Origin: Diprion similis
Taxonomy: Eukaryota; Arthropoda; Insecta; Hymenoptera; Diprionidae
Length of the DNA: 64,000 nucleotides
Reading direction: 5' to 3'
Assembly: GCF_021155765.1 (NCBI RefSeq)
Contig: NC_060106.1
Coordinates: 10,175,501-10,239,500, forward strand
The position numbers were made by a program, and so were the translations under genes. Of the stretch, positions 1-27,420 are shown piece by piece. The first letter of the stretch is position 1; the number at the start of each line of letters is the position of its first letter. The notes beneath the pieces were generated by a model. It had not been told where the DNA came from, made no database searches, and saw nothing but the letters and a program-made list of their open reading frames with translations.

Positions 1-30
1 AATTTACATAATGGTACAAGATGATCTTAC

Positions 31-14512
<14,482 letters not shown>

Positions 14513-16039
14513 AGTATAATCCCGCGTCGCATAATATGTTGATATATTTGCCATTCTGTCATATATTTGAATCTATGAATACGATATAATATAATTGTCC
14601 TCCGTGAACAAAATATTGACTGCTTAATAATATCAATATTTTCGATATATGCTGATAACGTTAAGCATTTAGCAAATGCTTTGTTGATAATCGTCAATCT
14701 TAAAATGTGATAACGCAACTCGTATCATATTGACACTTTACAAGTTTCCTGACATTTAAACTGTTAAGAAACAATATAGATCAGAAAAAAACAAAATTAT
14801 TCAAATATCAATTTTCATCTACAACTTTAGTGTTTTGTCATTGTTCTGAAGTTCATATTACATTTCAAACTACTATTTTAAGATTGGACTACTGTGTGGG
14901 ATCATCAAGTAGCTATTTTACACTCAAATTAATGAAATAACTAAATACTAAGGCCTGTGATATTTTAATACAAAAACATTGATCATAAAATCGGTACTAA
15001 TTAAGTAAATACGTTCATTGCAGAAAAAAGCCCTTTTTATCACAGAAGGTTTACGACCCTGGGTAACTCTAGTCTAAAGAATTATGTGAATTACAAATTA
15101 AATGAAAAGGATTTTCTCGAAATACAAATAATAGTAAATCATTTTCTTTGGCAATGTTCACTAATGTTTCTAGAGCAGTATAGAATATACTTTTATTTAT
15201 CAGCATATGTTACAGTTTGCAAACTGGTAACATACAGTCAAAGGCTGCTTAATGATAATCTTAATTACTTAAGTAGTAATGGAGTAAAAATAGTTTTTAG
15301 CAGCTGGGGTTTTACAAGAGCTCTGTGTTTTCCCACACTGGGTCACACATGTTTCAAACTAGTTAGATCTACGTATTCGTGCATAAATTCTTCAAATAGG
15401 AAACACACAAGCCTAATGTAAAAATTATCGATGGGTTCGTAATCACATGATAATGATAAATATCTGATTAAGATCAATATTGAAACTTATAAGCAGAAAT
15501 CGCGGAAATTTTAGCCCCTGTTATTTACATCCAAGAGCCATAAGAAAACAACATGCCTTTTGTTCCATAAAAATAAATTTTACCATTACCACGGAATGTT
15601 ACTGTTAGCTGAGTAGCAAATATCTTAATTCAGCCTCTTCGATTTATCAGTACTGATAAAATGATTGTACCCTTCAAATAAAAAAAAAACTTTTCCCACC
15701 AATTACTGTGAAAGAATATACTTTCGTTCCATTAGGGGCAACGAGATGAGATTGCAAAAAATAATGATAGTTTCTGTCAGTAATTGCGAGCCCATCTGCA
15801 ACAAAGTTATATTTAGACATCCACAGAATTAAAGGTACGATATTTTCCTCAGTCTCCTTGTATTTCTATTCTATCTGGACGCCATATCACCAGACTTCCG
15901 ATTGATTAAGATACACTCGTTTCCGCAATACAGATATAAATATACTTAATCTATTGCCATATTAGGAATCACTGTAAACCCTGCTGGAGAAGTTTGATAG
16001 GACATGAAATATTCTGATAGGGTACAAGAGAATAAGATC

Positions 16040-16079
16040 CAGAAACACGATAGACTTGTGACTTTGTATCGTGTTTCTG
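16040..16079. repeat. Short perfect inverted repeat
   Basis: CAGAAACACGATA (16040-16052) pairs perfectly with TATCGTGTTTCTG (16067-16079) across a 14-nt loop. It lies in the intergenic spacer. Function unknown; it could be a foldback remnant or a transcribed hairpin. Confidence 0.7.
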
Positions 16080-16891
16080 AATCCTTTCCTACGATATTCT
16101 TTGATACCGAATCGTGATCAATCAAATCCTATCGATCTTTTTAAGCAGAGATATTTCTTAAAGGTTAAAGTTTATTTGCAACATGGTTTCAAGAAAGTTA
16201 ATGAAATAGACTTCTTACAACTTTATGCAATGCCGATGTTTTTTCATACTTTATACGCAGAATATCAATAAGCACTACATATCATGCACAGAAATTTCAA
16301 ATCTCAAAAATTATATATTATATATTAATATTTTAATATATGTGAGATTGATTCAGAGCAACGAATATTTTATCATACGATTCGAAAAGTAGATAACATG
16401 CTTCTCACCATAATGTATGTGTTGCCTGATTGTCAATGAAATAAAAATGCGAAATTTCTTTTAATTGTAAAATTAAAACAGAGTTTACGGATATATAATG
16501 ATAAAAGACAAATACATGGAAATGACCTTAAATATGTAGCTATAAATCGCGCAATCTTATATCTAAATTTACAGTAAACAGATGGATAATATTAATACTG
16601 CTCGCTATCCAGCAGCGGCAAGATAAAATTTGATGTCTGGTGCTGATTTCAAAGTTCAAGTTCAAGTTCAAGGTTGAAATGGTAAAAGCATTTTAAAAAA
16701 AACCAAAAAACCTTTACAGCATTCATCACAATACTAAGATTCGAATTCAATTTCTGTATGTCTGTCTCTTAATAGAAACGTAATGATTTCAAGAAGGGAA
16801 GTTTTTCCCACTTAACTGAGTAATAAGTTATGTCGATTTTCAAAGAAATTCCATAATATTTTCGTTCAGTTAATTTTATATAAATTATTCT

Positions 16892-17010
16892 TACGGGAAA
16901 AAACCTTAACATGAGGGTGAATTCGTACCCTCAACTTGTTTCTTATGGGATTCTAGTATTATCTATGAGTTGGAGGTACGAATTCACCCCCAAGTTGAAG
17001 GTTTTGCCGA
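16892..17010. repeat. Imperfect foldback, about 45-nt arms
   Basis: The core arm GGGTGAATTCGTACCCTCAA near 16915 has its reverse complement, with few mismatches, at about 16965-16988. The pairing extends outward through AAAACCTT-type sequence to about 16892 and 17010. It resembles a small foldback element (MITE end) or a long RNA hairpin. No convincing target-site duplication was seen. Confidence 0.6.
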
Positions 17011-17220
17011 TAATGAATAGAATATCAAAATTATCAAATAAATGCTTTTACAGTCACAGTATTTTTCGTTGGAAACCTTACTCGAATAAAAACCTCATTC
17101 TAACGTTACAAGGAAATTTTACAAGAGTAAAAATAAAAATTTAGAAGTATGATAACGTTTTGTATCAAGTATGATATGAGGAATATTTGGGAAAAGCACC
17201 CACTCACGCTCAAGGGCATC

Positions 17221-17560
17221 TCACAGAGGTAGCACAAGACGCGGAATCATCTCCACTCGCTCAATTGGCCCAGTTTCACCAAATACTCTGTGGTTGCACA
17301 GAGCGACAGAATAAACAAGTTTATGCTTATCTCCCTGGTTTTTACTTTCATTTTTAATTTCAATACCGTCGACTATTTCAATAGGACCTCTTGCTATAAG
17401 GTTGCTAACAAAAGTGAAATGTTGAAAGAACATAGCGTGGTTGTTGTGGGCTTTTGCAGCCCTATTACAAAAGTCTCGGTTCAAAGTACTATAAATGCAC
17501 GTCGTGCTCGTTGGTGGGGTTACGTTAATTCTTAGAAATATCCTCCCCTACACCCCCTTG
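17221..17560 (-). other. Unrecognised open frame of about 105 codons
   Basis: An open frame without a clear ATG runs from just after a stop near 17560 to the stop at 17221. It has a normal protein-like composition, for example NHAMFFQHFTFVSNLIARGP and FGETGPIERVEMIPRLVLPL. There is no upstream acceptor I trust. It sits between two minus-strand genes and does not join either in an obvious way. It may be an exon of an unlisted gene, a retro-copy fragment or chance. I do not recognise the family. Confidence 0.3.
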
Positions 17561-17861
17561 ACCGACACTATTGAGAGAATCGACTGTACATAGATTCATA
17601 AATCGATTTGAAAATGAAAAATGTTCTGGAAAATTTCACCGTATACTTCTCTAGACATCAGAAATGTTTGGTTTAAGAGTCAGCTGTAAAGAATTGACAA
17701 TGTTGATCAACCAATCGTTGATAAGAAGTAATTAATAGTATAATGAGTATACTTTATGAACTGAAAAAACCTTTTCCATAAACTGCAATCGATTACAGCA
17801 CCATACATCATTATTAACATTATTGACGACAATGAAGGCATAGTTTTAGAATAGGTAATCA

Positions 17862-20800
17862 TTATTTTCTAAGGGATCGATAAAGTTTGTCGATGTTATG
17901 TTTCTCTGCTTCAGTAAAACCTAAGATACTTTCAATAGCGTTTAAGTGACCGTTGTGGTTTTCTCTATCCGTCAGAAAGTAGTAAACTGCTGACTTCAGG
18001 AATTGCAGGGTTATTTCAGGATCCAGAGCTCCTTGGCTGCTTCGTGATTCTATGATGCGCCGATACATTGCCTAATACGATATTATAACAGTATTATTAC
18101 TTTATAAGGTATAATGTTGTAATCATCTTACCCATACTAGTTATCAAAGCTTACAACTTTTACCGAAGAAAATAATTACAACCCATAAATACTATGCTGG
18201 TTGCAAGTTACACCACTAACAGTGTATAATTTCCATTCTTAAGTTTGTGCCATGGGTTGTAATATACTTACGATTCTTCATTGGGCCCAGAGAAAATAAT
18301 TTTTTAATAAATATATTTTTTTGCTGTGTACAATCACCAAAAATTTAACCATTCATCATTACAATTGGGTAAAGAAACAAGAAACCAACTTAACAAACCT
18401 AATAGGTGCTTTCAAAGCATGCAAACTAAAATTTACCCAGGAGACCATAAGAGGCTGTTTCTTCCAAGTGCTTTCGATGCAGTAGATCTACTGAATAAGG
18501 ATAGAGGTGTCTACATTAACTGTGCTCAATCACATGCAATTTTTTTCAACAAAGCTGGTATTGCAATATTTACATGTGGCCTCTGTAAGCTACTATAATC
18601 TACTAAAAGGTACTTCATTCCGAGGACTCAGGTGAAAATGATTGCTTTATCCATGTGAAGGATGTTCAAAAAATTAGTATTCGCACATCAACAAACGAGA
18701 TATTAACGATCATTTGACTGATTAGTACTAAAAAAGTCACTATGATGGTAAAAGATTCGACCATTTCTATACTGAAAGATATATTTACAGCAAGTTCGGG
18801 GAGAATTTATATAAAAAATTGGAATAAAATGAATGATCTGACAAATAGCGCCACCTAGTCCTTGGCAGTCCTTACGTTTTTTCATATAACAAAATATATA
18901 TAGGTCCAAAATACTTTAATTGAAAATGAACACAAGTTTGGAAAAATGCAACAAATTTATGGAAAATCCGTGAGGCAGTTGGGTAAGGAATACAGACCTT
19001 ACGAACGCCAAGGACCCAGAGAGAAACAGCCTCCTTAGCGCTTAACAAAGTTTTGCTACTATCGGCTGAAATGTGAGGTTCAGGCGTGTAGCTTGTATCC
19101 TGTAATAAGTGGCGATTTGGCAAGGTGTTAGTAGATTGTGGCTTCAACGTAACATACCACAATACATTCGTGTTAGATAAATGTCAAAAGTGAAAGCTTA
19201 TGTGTTGAATAATTGAAAATTCGTACAAGTAGAGTAAAATTCGTAAGGTATTACATATTATTTTATGAGTGGACTTTCAGGTGAGATTACTGGCAAAATA
19301 TTCCATACTCATTACATGAAATAGTGTTAATTATCTAGCTTATTCAATTACAGTCTATCCCAACATATTGTAAACGTTCTATTAGGTCCAAATTTTTTCA
19401 CAAGTTACATGTTTTATCACAAGATGACAAGAAACACATATTTTTTCCTGAAATTTCGCACGATTTTCCACACACGTACAAACGTAAATATTACCTTAAT
19501 ATTCTCTAGTTCGGCTTTCGTTATGGTTAACTGCTGCAGTAATTCAGGTACGGATACTTTCGACGGAGTTTGATGCGCTTGCTCCAATATCTGTAACATG
19601 GATTAATCGATAACACGCAATTCATTCTAATTAATGAGCAAAGTTCTTAATTATAAGAATTTTTCATACCTGGTCAGCATGTTCTATACGAGCTGCCTCT
19701 TGACCTTTGGCATACATTTTCAGGTACATCTGTTTATTTCTTTCCTCTTGCTCATCCAGCAAAGCTTTTTGTTCCCCAAGTTCTTTTTTCACAGCCTCTA
19801 ACTCGGTTTCCAACTCGCGAGATCGTGTTTCTGCAGCATCCATACTCGGACGAACTTCACAATATCTTATATTTATTTCGGATAGTTGTGTAAGAAGACT
19901 CTCCACCTATATTTGAATTTATGATTAGTGGAGAAGATAATTCCATATCCGAGTATGATTTCCATAATATTTGCATAAAAAAACAGAAGTGTGAAGACTA
20001 TCAAGTTATATAGACCATATCTGGAAACCTAGGATCATTACTAGTGCGAACTCTATGTAATCGTTATCAAGGAATTCGTGATTGACGCAATCAGAATAAA
20101 GAAATGCATGTTCACCTATAATGTTCCAATACCGATATAGCACCCACCTTGTCATTGTGTTTTTGTTTAAGGGACTGCAATTCGTCGATATGCGTGCGAT
20201 GCATCTCCTCAATCCTACTTTCGTACAAATTAACAATTCTTCGTCTTTCCTCATCGCGTTCGTTATTTTGTCTACTGTTCAAAAAGTTGGTGCTGGTAGG
20301 AGGAAAGGAGACAGAATCCTTGGAATGAACTGAACTATCTTCAAAGTTCCCGGAATCGGCCAATGACGAAGGCAGGTCTGAGGAATTAATTTTTTCGGGA
20401 CTTTCTAGGTTAGTAGGAGACTTGAGGCACCCCTCATCTGGAAGATCTTTGCAAGGTGATTCAGGAGATAAAGGATTATTTTCACGAACAGTCAAAGCAT
20501 CGCTGCTGTCTGTTCTATCGTCAGGGCTGTTGAGAGACGCTTTGTACAATCGTAATTCCACAACTTCCTTAGCCAGGCGAAATATCTCTTTATCTTTTTC
20601 CTCGATTTCCTTCTTCGCATCGCTCAAAAGAGTCTGAAACGAACGATATCTATCTATATAAAACAAAATCAGGTTAGTTACACCACTTATAACTCAAGAA
20701 CGGCTGAACCGATTTTTATGATCTTTGATTGATTGGATTTGTCTCAGCCCCAAATAGCGGAACAACTATCAAGATATCGGAAAAATTCACGGATAAATAG

Positions 20801-23800
20801 TGATATTTGAGAATGAATGAAATAACTCGATCATGACAAAATATTTTCGAATCATCTTGTCTAGTTTAAAATAAATAAACGTTACTCAATTACTTGAAGC
20901 TTCCTTATCTGACGAGCAGCACGTTGAGTCGGTGTAAGATACCGTTCCGTTTCACCATTGTGATTGGAACAGTGCACAACGTATTTCCGCGACTTCCCAG
21001 ACCAAGTCGTACCATTTAGCGCAAACAGTGCATGATCGCAGGCGCTTGCGGTGCTGCAAGCACTCCCATAGCTTTTTAGGCTATCCGCATCGCTGTCATC
21101 AGCCCCTAAGCTCGCGGCCGCGTTGCTATTTCGCGGCCGCACTGGTGTCAGTGACAAACTCTGAAATTATGCAAGAAGAATCGAGTAAAAAAATGAACAA
21201 TTTCATGCAGAAAACAAGAAAAGAAGCGCGATTTATAGATCGCTGTTTTTAACTCGACCTACGTACTTATTCCAAACGGATTTTGACATTCTATTTTTTC
21301 ATGAGCACTGAGTATATCAAACGTATACAAGAAATTAATTACATTACCGTTTGACTCGAGTTTAGACGAAGCTCCTAATTGAATCAGCAGACTCTCATAC
21401 TGCGCTAGGTGAAAACTATACGTAACGATGCATATGCAAAAATCGTATGATTACTTGATCGTGAAACACACTTTTGTGAAGTATGTTTTTGAACAGAATA
21501 TACGAACCTTGTAAGAATTTAGAAAAAAATAAGAAATGTAAGATGTACCTTACATTGCTTGAGTCGATTTATGCTCATTGTCAGTGATATTGTTTTCCGT
21601 TTAACAAACTGCGTTAACAGAATGTAAATTCATTTAGAGGAATTGGATCAGAAAGATTATACACTATTCAATTGTTGATATGCTTGTATAAATTCACGAA
21701 TCAGATGTGTTTAAGAAGTTGTGCGTTGTTTAGGTGAAATCTAAATGTACTCAATCGGAGACAAACTTTTGATAATAAGTTACCGCCACAGATATTTTAA
21801 ATCGAATATTAGACCAAAAGCAAAAAAAATTTAAGGACGAAAATTTATGATACAAAAACATACTGATTTTTTTCTTTTTCTTTGTATTTTTAATGTAAAT
21901 AAACTAAATATGTTTGGTTCACATATGCAGGACGACTGTATAAATATTTTAATAACTTTATCGTCAAGTTCCGACGCGAGTTCAAAAGTATTGATACAGG
22001 TGGCATGAAATATAAAATAACATTTATTCCTAATTCAAATGAAATATTATGTATTTAAAAGTAAAATCAACTACTTCACTTACAGAAGCACACCTCCAAG
22101 GACCGGATCTAAGGTCGAAAAAGTCCATGGATACATAAGATAATTATTCGCAATATCAAGTAAAACGAAGCTACGCGATTCTTTTGAAGATGATGACTTT
22201 TCATCATGAAGAAGACTGCAGCCTCTTACATACAAGGTAGAACGGTAAACATGGTTCGCTTGAAAGTGCCACGCAATCTGCGCGTTTGGACGTATGTAGC
22301 ACTTCATACATACTAAAAAGGTGTAACGTAAATACACCGTCAGTATATGCTTATAGGTCAGTAAAGCCAAAGGGATGAAATTTGCGCCGACGCAGCGGAG
22401 ATTCGTGTCGGAGGTCAGAAGTTCCCGGGCTGAGTCTCACAAGTGCCGAGGAATAATAGCATATGTATGTGTCTACAGGATTTACGAAAATTTTATAAAA
22501 CCTTCCTGAAACTTCTTTTTCTACCTCTTATATTTGGTCAAGTCATTCAACTTTTTTCACCTCATGTATAAATTTCAATACAATAGCGTTTAAAATTTTT
22601 CTGAGAAATCTACTCGTTAACTTTATTTTTTATATAACAGCCTTTATTACAGTCACGCGAATATCCGGCAGTTTGTATTATTATATACATGCTGGTGGCT
22701 TCTTCGCAGGTCCATAAATCTCGCGAGGAGACGAGTGACACCAAACGAGGAACATTCGTTCGTCCAAGACATTCTATTGTACCTTATAAACCGTCATAGG
22801 ATCAACAGATTGCATTGATAACTTCCGTACAGTCAATCAAAAGATTCTGTTTGCACGTTTCATCGTGGACGAAGAAACGGACACACCATGAATGCATTAT
22901 AGTTTCATATTCGTTGGTTAGCTAATAAAGCCATTTACGGCACTAGACTAGAAGGTTTTGTCAAGTAAAGCTGTTTGTATAACACGTCTGGAGAGAATCT
23001 GAAGCATCAAAAATCTTTTTCGGTTAATGCTACTTCGCTAAAAAGCTCAAGTTCATTGTGTCAAATCGATAAGGCCATCGCGTGATCAATCACATGCCGT
23101 AATTGCTGGTAATCTCGTGTATTCGTTGGAATTCAACCAGCTCGAATTTACATGAGGATCTAGATTGCAGTGTACCGTTTCATTGTCATGAAAATAGCTT
23201 ACCATTAACTCAGCGACTCTCGAAACTTTGTTATTGTTATACCATACTACCTGTTAAACCGAAAGTAAGCCTATTCCGCGAGCTACAAGTGGCTGTCATT
23301 GCTCGATTCGGGTGACTAGCTGCATGAATATTGATACATATACTATACACATCGTGTGATCTTTCTCAATTTGGGTCGAGCCCGAGCGTTTCCAGCGTGA
23401 ATTTTGACCGCAATCTACCGTTTCTTGGACAATGACTTAATTCAAAAAGAGAGGAAAAACGTTAGAACGATAGTAAGTAGAATAATCGACAAATGACTAA
23501 TGCACAATGACTACACCAGGACTATTGAAGAAACCCCGCTACAAGCTTACTTGAAATGTAAGTCCTGAAAAATATTCCAACTAATAACGTATTCCGTCAG
23601 GTGAATAGTTAGCTGTCTACTTGATAAGCATTACACATACATACCTTGCCAGTAAGTAATTAGAATCCGGGTTAATTAACGCAAATTAATTACGAACGGT
23701 CGTTGACTCTGTCGGCTGTGTATAATACCGGTCATAATTATAACGATTGGTCAGTGGAACTTTCAAGGAAATTAACTTTGCTGTATTACATTTTTCTCTC

Positions 23801-24634
23801 GGTATACATCAACACAATATCAAACGTTGATCGTGCAGTTTGTTTACCGGATAGATTCAGATTTCTCGTCTCGTTCGTACGTTATAAACAACGTTGATCG
23901 TTTACAACTGACAGACTTTGCCGCGGTATTCAACACCGCGTAAGCTTAGCTGGTGGATACATAAGCAGGTCTAGCTAGGTGAAAATGTGTTCCAGTGTTA
24001 TACGACGTAAAACAAATTACAACGTGATATACATTATCCAAAGAATATTTGCGATGAGAAAAATCTCGTCAATGACTGTTTACGAATGGTTATAAAAACG
24101 CGACGATGATCGTGAGGTACGTGGTACCACTTGGTAGCGAATCATTCATTGTTACAAAAAGTGGATGATCTCGATAAAACGATGATAACGACGTCGGTGA
24201 TCAATCAGACTTACGAGAGATCGGTGCCGGGGCGAACTGACTCCATTCTCCGTGATGGCGGGGAAGAACTCCTGCGGGTGCCTGGTGTTCCCTTGGAGGT
24301 GGTGGACGGCTGAACCCACGGGGGTCCTGTGATGCTGGTGTGCCAGGGTACGTTCCCCGCGCACGCGTAAACTCCCGGCGCGTCGAAGGGGCGCCGGAGA
24401 TGGCCGGGGAATGCGCGAATTTTCGCCCGACGTCGGGGACGGCGTCTGCAAGGGCGTCGAAGAGACAGCGGCGTTCGCCGACGTCGGGGGCGATTTCATA
24501 ACGACGCTGATACCGCCGGGGGGATCCGGGACGCCGGGAGCGGAGGATTGCCCAGAACTCCGGGCCGAAGTTAAACTCAGCGAGTGGAGCGAGCGTTCAC
24601 TTCCATGACGAGCCATTCTGTTGGTCCAGCTCAT
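17862..24634 (-). CDS. qtc: GRIP-domain coiled-coil protein, probably quick-to-court
   Basis: Seven coding exons, all joined in phase 0: 24215-24634, 20894-21160, 20148-20633, 19670-19906, 19495-19590, 18998-19099 and 17862-18071. The model has about 605 residues, with stop TAA at 17862. ATG 24634 ([15 protein letters not shown]) lies just inside an exon whose acceptor TTTTTTTACAG ends at 24645, so there is an upstream 5' UTR exon. The N-terminus is Ser/Pro-rich and low in complexity. The second exon carries a conserved-looking stretch ([20 protein letters not shown]). Exons 3-5 are long heptad coiled coils (for example [20 protein letters not shown]). The last exon encodes a GRIP-like helix bundle ([17 protein letters not shown], then AIESILGF). 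GRIP domains bind Arl-family GTPases at the trans-Golgi. Quick-to-court is named for a male courtship phenotype in Drosophila. The qtc identity is from memory of the family, not a search; the GRIP-like fold is better supported. Confidence 0.75.
21161..24214 (-). other. Large intron of the GRIP-domain gene
   Basis: The donor at 24214 reads CTC|gtaagtctg and the acceptor before 21160 reads ttcag|AGT. The 3-kb interior shows no coding exon that I can support on either strand. Scattered short open frames (for example near 22080-22370 and 23103-23315) lack splice context and family resemblance. Confidence 0.7.
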
Positions 24635-24888
24635 GCTGAATGCGCTGTAAAAAAATTTTATATCGTCGAGTGGAATTAGTATCAGTCAAGAGAATCCATT
24701 CACGGATTCGTGTAGAGTATGATCGTAAAGCATTCGGTTACCTGATCGGGATCAATTAAATAATATAATCAATCGTTCTGGTTGCAGGATTTTATTGGAT
24801 ATTAATTGCTAAGCGATTTTGAATTTCTACACTCTGTTTTTGTCGCATTGTTGTCAGTTGGATCATAAATAATTATTATGTAATTTAT

Positions 24889-24915
24889 GGGGGGGGGGGG
24901 GGGGGGAGGGGGGGG
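24889..24915. repeat. Long G-tract
   Basis: An almost pure G run with a single A. It is one of several long G runs in the window (also 25429-25440, 30635-30650, 34502-34526 and 45709-45727). It could form G-quadruplex structure, and its length in the assembly may be unreliable. Confidence 0.9.
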
Positions 24916-27303
24916 TCACTTTATCGCGGTTCATCGCCAAGTTAAATTTTAATACCTGCTACAAGGAGGGAAAGGATTATTTGAGACGAAGCATGGCATT
25001 CAACCGATGTAAATTTTTTGTTGGCTAGATTCATTCACTTATTTTTTTCGAATGACTAAATCATCTTGACAAAGAAACTAAACGGAAATTGTATTGGTAT
25101 TTGGAACAAATAAGGAATTCTAGATTTAAGTGAATGGGCGCCAAAAAAATCTGTTTTGTTTATTCAAGAATTCCTTTCCCTCCGTGTATTAATGTGAGAA
25201 CATTCTCTAATACCCAGCGATTATATAAAGATGGTCCATAATTATTGTTCAACTGCACTCATTTCACTTGGAACGACATGTTTGAACACGTTTCATATGA
25301 GAACTTTCAAAACATTCATACGACGTTAACGGAAACATTCTATTTTGATATATACGTGATTTTTGTAGGAGCTACAATGATTTAAGTCCAAATTACACTC
25401 GATGAGTTATAAATTTGGGTGTGGGGCAGGGGGGGGGGGGTCTAATCCCAGATTTACTACGGGATTCTGCACTAGCTTCGGCTGCCATCTTGAATTTATG
25501 GGGAGTTTATATTTGTCAAATATCTCACCTGTTTTGATTTTTTGATTAAAAACGAACTTTGTCTGCGCTGGATATTTTCCCAGTCGAACCATAAATTCAA
25601 GACGGAGGCTGTATCTACTGCAGAATCTGTTCTGAATTCTGGATTGAAACTACCAATAAACCCAGCTAACCATTAGAAAAAGAAAATAGTGATATCGAAA
25701 AATTGCAATTTCAGGTTTTTTTTTTGTACATAGCTACTTAAAAAAAGTGGTTTGTTTCTACTTGTGTGCATGATCAAAGTTTTGTGTGATGACCACAAAC
25801 TGTTGTATAAGCGTTAGATTGCCCTTCGCCGAGTATAACACGTAATTCTTTTATACAACCGCGCACTACGAGACTCAGTAAACTGCAGTACCTACTCGGC
25901 CACTGTGGATGAGTGAATTGGTTCGAGCGCTTTCTATTAGATCTCGGTGTGTCTGTCTAAAAGTATCGCAAATATCAAATTGCGTCCGGATCGCTTCGTT
26001 GATCACGATTTGCGGTTTCGAAACAAGAATCCTGGACGAGTGATTCCAAGGTTAATATTTCACGAACTTTCGAGATAGATCGAACTGAATCGTAACCGTA
26101 TCGCATTACCAGTCGGATTCGAACATCAAATCCCGGCAATTAAATTTATAAACTACAGATTGGTGGAAATAAACTGTGTAAAAGTCAACAATCGGATCAA
26201 CTTTTAGCACCGCATGTTTACAGTCAGTTTTGCTAAAAAATACAGATTAATGTTGAAAGGAAGATTGAAAAAATTATCTTAGAAAACGACTCAGCACAAA
26301 TAAACGTCCGCTGACAAAGAATCAAGGACAGTTTAGTATATTTTACTTACATTGTCTATTTAATTTTCGTGACCAGTTGACCTGTTGGAATATACAAGTT
26401 AATAATGAACGACGTTGTCCCCATTTCTGTGCTTGCTAATTGTGCAACTTTGATACAAGCCAGTTAGCTGCAATGTAATTCGTAATATGGTTTCCAGTGC
26501 ATTTCAAATTGCAGATGTCGCGGCAAAATAATTCGACCAAAAGCTGCAGATTTTCCAAGAAAGGTCAAAAAAAAAAAAGAAGTCAATCAACGCTATGCAA
26601 ACATTTTCAGTGTACTACAAGCGTACACTGACCGGACAGCAGCCAACCGGAACCGGAGACACTATACTGAACAGTATTAAAATAGAATAGAAAACTTGTA
26701 AAGAATTTTATAGACCGTGGGAATAATGGATTTTTCAAAGAGTTGTACACACATCCACACATTTCCATTGATCATCATTTATACGAATGTTATCTATCGC
26801 TGTTATTCGTTAAACTGACATGAAATATGCGTTCTTTAAAATAAATCAACCATATCGTAATACGTACGATAATTTTGTGCACCTGCGTGATATTTAAGAA
26901 ATTAAGTTTCAATATACACACGACCGATGATCGAGTTGAGGTATTCGGTTGAACGCTGGGAAATTCTTCATACATTATACGTTTTCTTTCGATGAGTATT
27001 AGATTACACGCTTAATATTCATCGACCCTGTTGTGGACCAGCCGTAAGACCCGATTCACATAGAAACTGCACTTCCGGTACTGACAATGCCTCTGAATGG
27101 AACGGATGTGCTTGTAGATGCCCTGCACGCGATTTAAATTGTGTCGAAGGAAGCTAGATGATGATTTCTGCAAAGCCTCTCCATCATATAATCTTACAAC
27201 TTTTCAACGGAAACGAGCGCGTAGGTTTTTTCGTCTTTATAACACACATGTTTCGAGATTCATGAGCTTTCAAACGATCCATTATTCCCTTCTTCTGGTG
27301 CAG

Positions 27304-27420
27304 ACGCGGCTAGATCGAGACGCTCCGGAAGAGGTCGAGGACATATTGATCGACGCTTAGACACGTTCGCGAAGCCGGATTACGAGGGTGTAGCAGAGTG
27401 GGAGGACGAAGATTGGCCCA
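27304..27420 (+). CDS. Orphan exon-like open frame, Arg/Gly-rich then acidic
   Basis: The segment follows a good acceptor (ttcccttcttctggtgcag) and ends at CCCAG|gtcagt. In that frame it encodes ARSRRSGRGRGHIDRRLDTF and then an acidic, Trp-rich stretch, YEGVAEWEDEDWP. The whole frame is open for about 96 codons (27242-27528) without an ATG. It is richer in G+C than its flanks. It could be an internal exon of a plus-strand gene lying inside the presumed minus-strand intron. I do not recognise the protein and found no partner exon. Confidence 0.35.

Larger units (their letters stand above)
14513..17861. other. Intergenic spacer between the dynein start and the next minus-strand gene
   Basis: AT-rich sequence of about 3.3 kb. 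It should contain the dynein promoter, but I could not fix a TATA box or initiator. It holds a short perfect hairpin (16040-16079), a longer foldback (16892-17010) and an unexplained minus-strand open frame (17221-17560). Plus-strand frames near 15086-15421 look like chance ORFs. Confidence 0.6.

Noticed and set aside
15086..15421. 111-codon plus-strand frame
   Set aside because: AT-rich, no splice or promoter context and no family resemblance.
24411..24608. Plus-strand frame opposite the first GRIP-gene exon
   Set aside because: It is the antisense shadow of a G+C-rich coding exon whose minus-strand frame joins in phase to the next exon.
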